From: Epiperipatus broadwayi
Lineage: Eukaryota; Onychophora; Udeonychophora; Euonychophora; Peripatidae
Assembly: GCA_028023455.1 (NCBI GenBank)
Contig: JAQFVV010006352.1
Coordinates: forward strand, 2,688,204 to 2,752,203
Direction: 5' to 3'
Length of the DNA: 64,000 bases
The position numbers and the translations under genes were made by a program. This document shows, piece by piece, positions 62,039-64,000 of this stretch (position 1 is its first letter; each line of letters opens with the position of its first letter). A model generated the notes under the pieces. It saw only the letters and a list, made by a program, of their open reading frames with translations, was not told where the DNA came from and searched no databases.

Positions 62039-62195
62039 TTGAGGAACAGGAAGACATATCTAATTTCTTCACTTTTCTTAAACTTCTAAAACCATATCCT
62101 GTTATTTTTATTACAAATCGATTGGTAATTGTGCAGTTGGATGACCGAAGATTGCCATGATATTCAATAGTGCTGTTATGTAGAAATACCATTCC
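62039..62195 (-). CDS. Receptor guanylate cyclase, kinase-homology domain, first exon in window
   Basis: This 157-nt exon, with acceptor CTAAG before it and donor GTAAGT after it, starts in phase 0 and ends in phase 1. It encodes [20 protein letters not shown] and then [14 protein letters not shown]. The pattern GM-FLH, HGNL-SSNC and KITDYG is diagnostic of the kinase-homology domain of receptor guanylate cyclases such as natriuretic peptide receptors. HGN in place of HRD agrees with the known pseudokinase nature of that domain. Unusually, the D of the DYG (DFG-equivalent) motif is G here. The next exon, at 36,994, continues the frame exactly. Exons for the ligand-binding and transmembrane parts must lie beyond 64 kb; none is visible up to the window end. 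Confidence 0.92.
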
Positions 62196-64000
62196 CTTAG
62201 TGAAAGAAAATTAATACTACTAATAAGGATAATTATATTTACATTAAATTTACAATGACATTTAAAATTAGAGGCTTCCTATATTATTAACAAAAGCAAT
62301 GACAAATAAAAAGTATTAACTTTAACTTTTCTAAATTGTCTTTAAAAATATAATTAATATATTATTTTTAAGCCTTAAAATTATGTAGCATTTTTATGTT
62401 TTGTGTAAAATACATAACACCGTACTGTTTGTTGCTTATGAATAGAAAAAAGTTAATGCTAAAAATGAAATTCAGGAGTGAGAATTAAAAACAGCTAAAA
62501 TTATAGTGGAACATTTTTTTTTTGCCAATGAATGTTATATGAATTATATATCCATATATATTAAATAATTTTGCACCATTATACATAATATTTATTGGAT
62601 TATTGGTTACATAATCTTATTTAACATTTTCTAATATTTTTTGTAAGATAATCAATTTATGGCCTATAAAACAATTGGAAAAAGTATGTACAAACCATAA
62701 TTATATTTTCTTATTATCTTTAAATCCCCTCATTTGCCTAGATTTTGTTAAAAACTTGGTTGGAGCAACAATTATTTCTATCTAAAGTAGATTATGTTAT
62801 AGACAGCAGTCTCAATATGATATTCCTTAACATGCTGCTTTAGTAAAAGAAAGAAATGATTTAGCATGTGTAGTTAATATTTTCATTTGGTATTTTATTT
62901 CTTGTTTAAAGTCAATTATAAAATGATTAAACTAATTTAGTGTTATGGATACAAGCTGTTGAGAATTTTGTTCAACAAAATAACACAACTAAAGAAATAC
63001 ATTATCAAAACTCTTCCCTTCTTCCACAACACATCAGATTATATATGAATAAAAATGATAACCAACAATAACAAAATTATTTTTTTGTTAAAGATTAAAA
63101 ATATGTAATATTACATAGACACACAAAAATAATAAATAACATTAACTATTTATAATTCAGAACAATATATTTAAATATTTTAGTGAATGTTCAAAATTTA
63201 AATTTTTTAAGACATCTTTATTTAGTAATTACTTATTACTAGGAAATATAATGAATAAGCAAGTGTTAAAACATTTAATGACTAAACAGATTTGACTTTA
63301 AAATATAAAATAATTTATTTGAAGCTAAGTATTTTCGATAGCATATAATATCATAATCATAGCATAATAAAAAGGAGGGAGTTGTCATCCATAAATAATG
63401 TAAGGATTAAATAAATTGAATTGAGATCAAAATGAATATTTAAAGGTGAATTTACATACTAATGACAAGTGAGGGGCTATAAGCACCATCTTTTAGAAAG
63501 ATGGGTGCTGGAGTGATTTTATTGATGGCATGGATATCTCTGGCAATTGAAAAAGCCTCTTAACCATTCTCTTTCAATCACCATGCTCTGAACAAATAAT
63601 GTTAACTGTGGAAAGATCAAAGTTATGACCAGATGGCAACTTATGAGAAAGGAAAAGGAAGAATATTCAGTGATTTTCCTAGTATAGTTATACATATAAT
63701 TATGCTGAGTGAGTCTAGTGGCCATATTGGCATGGGTTTTCCCATAGAATATATTTAAACAAATAGTGTTAGAGCAGTTGATCTTATAAATAAATTAATA
63801 TGAGGCCTCTTTGGAGATTTTATTCTTTGATTTATTTAAAAGTAATGTTGTATTTATCAATACAAATATTTTTAGTTTAGTCATGACTTTTTGAGACTAA
63901 GAGAGACTAGACCATTGTTTATCATTGGGAAAGCAATTATAGGTGAGAGATTTTATTGTAAATGTTAGTAATGTTGATAAGGTCTCAGACAAATAATTCA
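62196..64000. other. Intron upstream of the first exon, no gene seen
   Basis: AT-rich. A small hairpin (AGCACCATCTTT with its complement and one bulged G, about 63,482-63,508) begins a piece of more mixed composition, 63,480-63,740. That piece carries no frame that I recognise. Confidence 0.5.

Noticed and set aside
62196-64000. Exon upstream of the first kinase-homology exon
   Set aside because: No minus-strand segment encodes the expected N-lobe motifs with a phase-0 donor.

Overview
The window is AT-rich nuclear DNA of a multicellular animal. The evidence is a split receptor guanylate cyclase gene with GT-AG introns, Ty3/gypsy-type LTR retrotransposons, Penelope-like fragments, tRNA-derived repeats and abundant (TA)n microsatellites. 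Nothing looks bacterial. I cannot name the species or phylum.

Host gene: three exons on the minus strand (62,039-62,195; 36,994-37,143; 31,747-31,915) encode a continuous stretch of the kinase-homology domain of a membrane receptor guanylate cyclase of the natriuretic-peptide-receptor type. Exon phases agree across both introns (about 24.9 kb and 5.1 kb). The ligand-binding, transmembrane and cyclase parts lie outside the window or were not found. The large intron is filled with mobile DNA.

Left end (1 to about 6,720): a minus-strand Ty3/gypsy element (element A), cut by the window start. It has gag with an in-frame repeat array, protease, reverse transcriptase and RNase H, a PBS, and a repeat-rich region that is probably its LTR. 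Its gag-pol junction looks like a complete -1 ribosomal frameshift cassette: a slippery heptamer followed by a potential H-type pseudoknot. This is the most interesting signal I found. A one-base frameshift in pol shows the copy is damaged.

7,273-15,444: element B, plus strand. It has two LTRs of about 2.5 kb around a 3.1-kb interior with only gag and protease, and a PBS matching tRNA-Lys(CTT). 18,400-20,420: a decayed ORF1-like remnant. 21,025-25,310: a direct duplication of about 1.9 kb. 25,300-31,700: AT-rich, with no gene seen.

32-54 kb, inside the host gene and mostly in the large intron: several inverted-repeat structures. They include two head-to-head tRNA-derived SINE-like dimers (34.3 and 53.2 kb), a nested foldback element (42.2-43.1 kb), a perfect 31-bp hairpin (40.65 kb) and an inverted pair of Penelope-type GIY-YIG endonuclease fragments (48.4-49.2 kb). 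A probable 1.9-kb solo LTR lies at 49.4-51.3 kb.

54,404-60,523: element C, minus strand, a complete LTR element with 1.6-kb LTRs, a tRNA-Pro-like PBS and a PPT, but only a gag gene with two in-frame stops. A Penelope remnant (60.56-61.64 kb) follows. Beyond 62.2 kb I see no gene.
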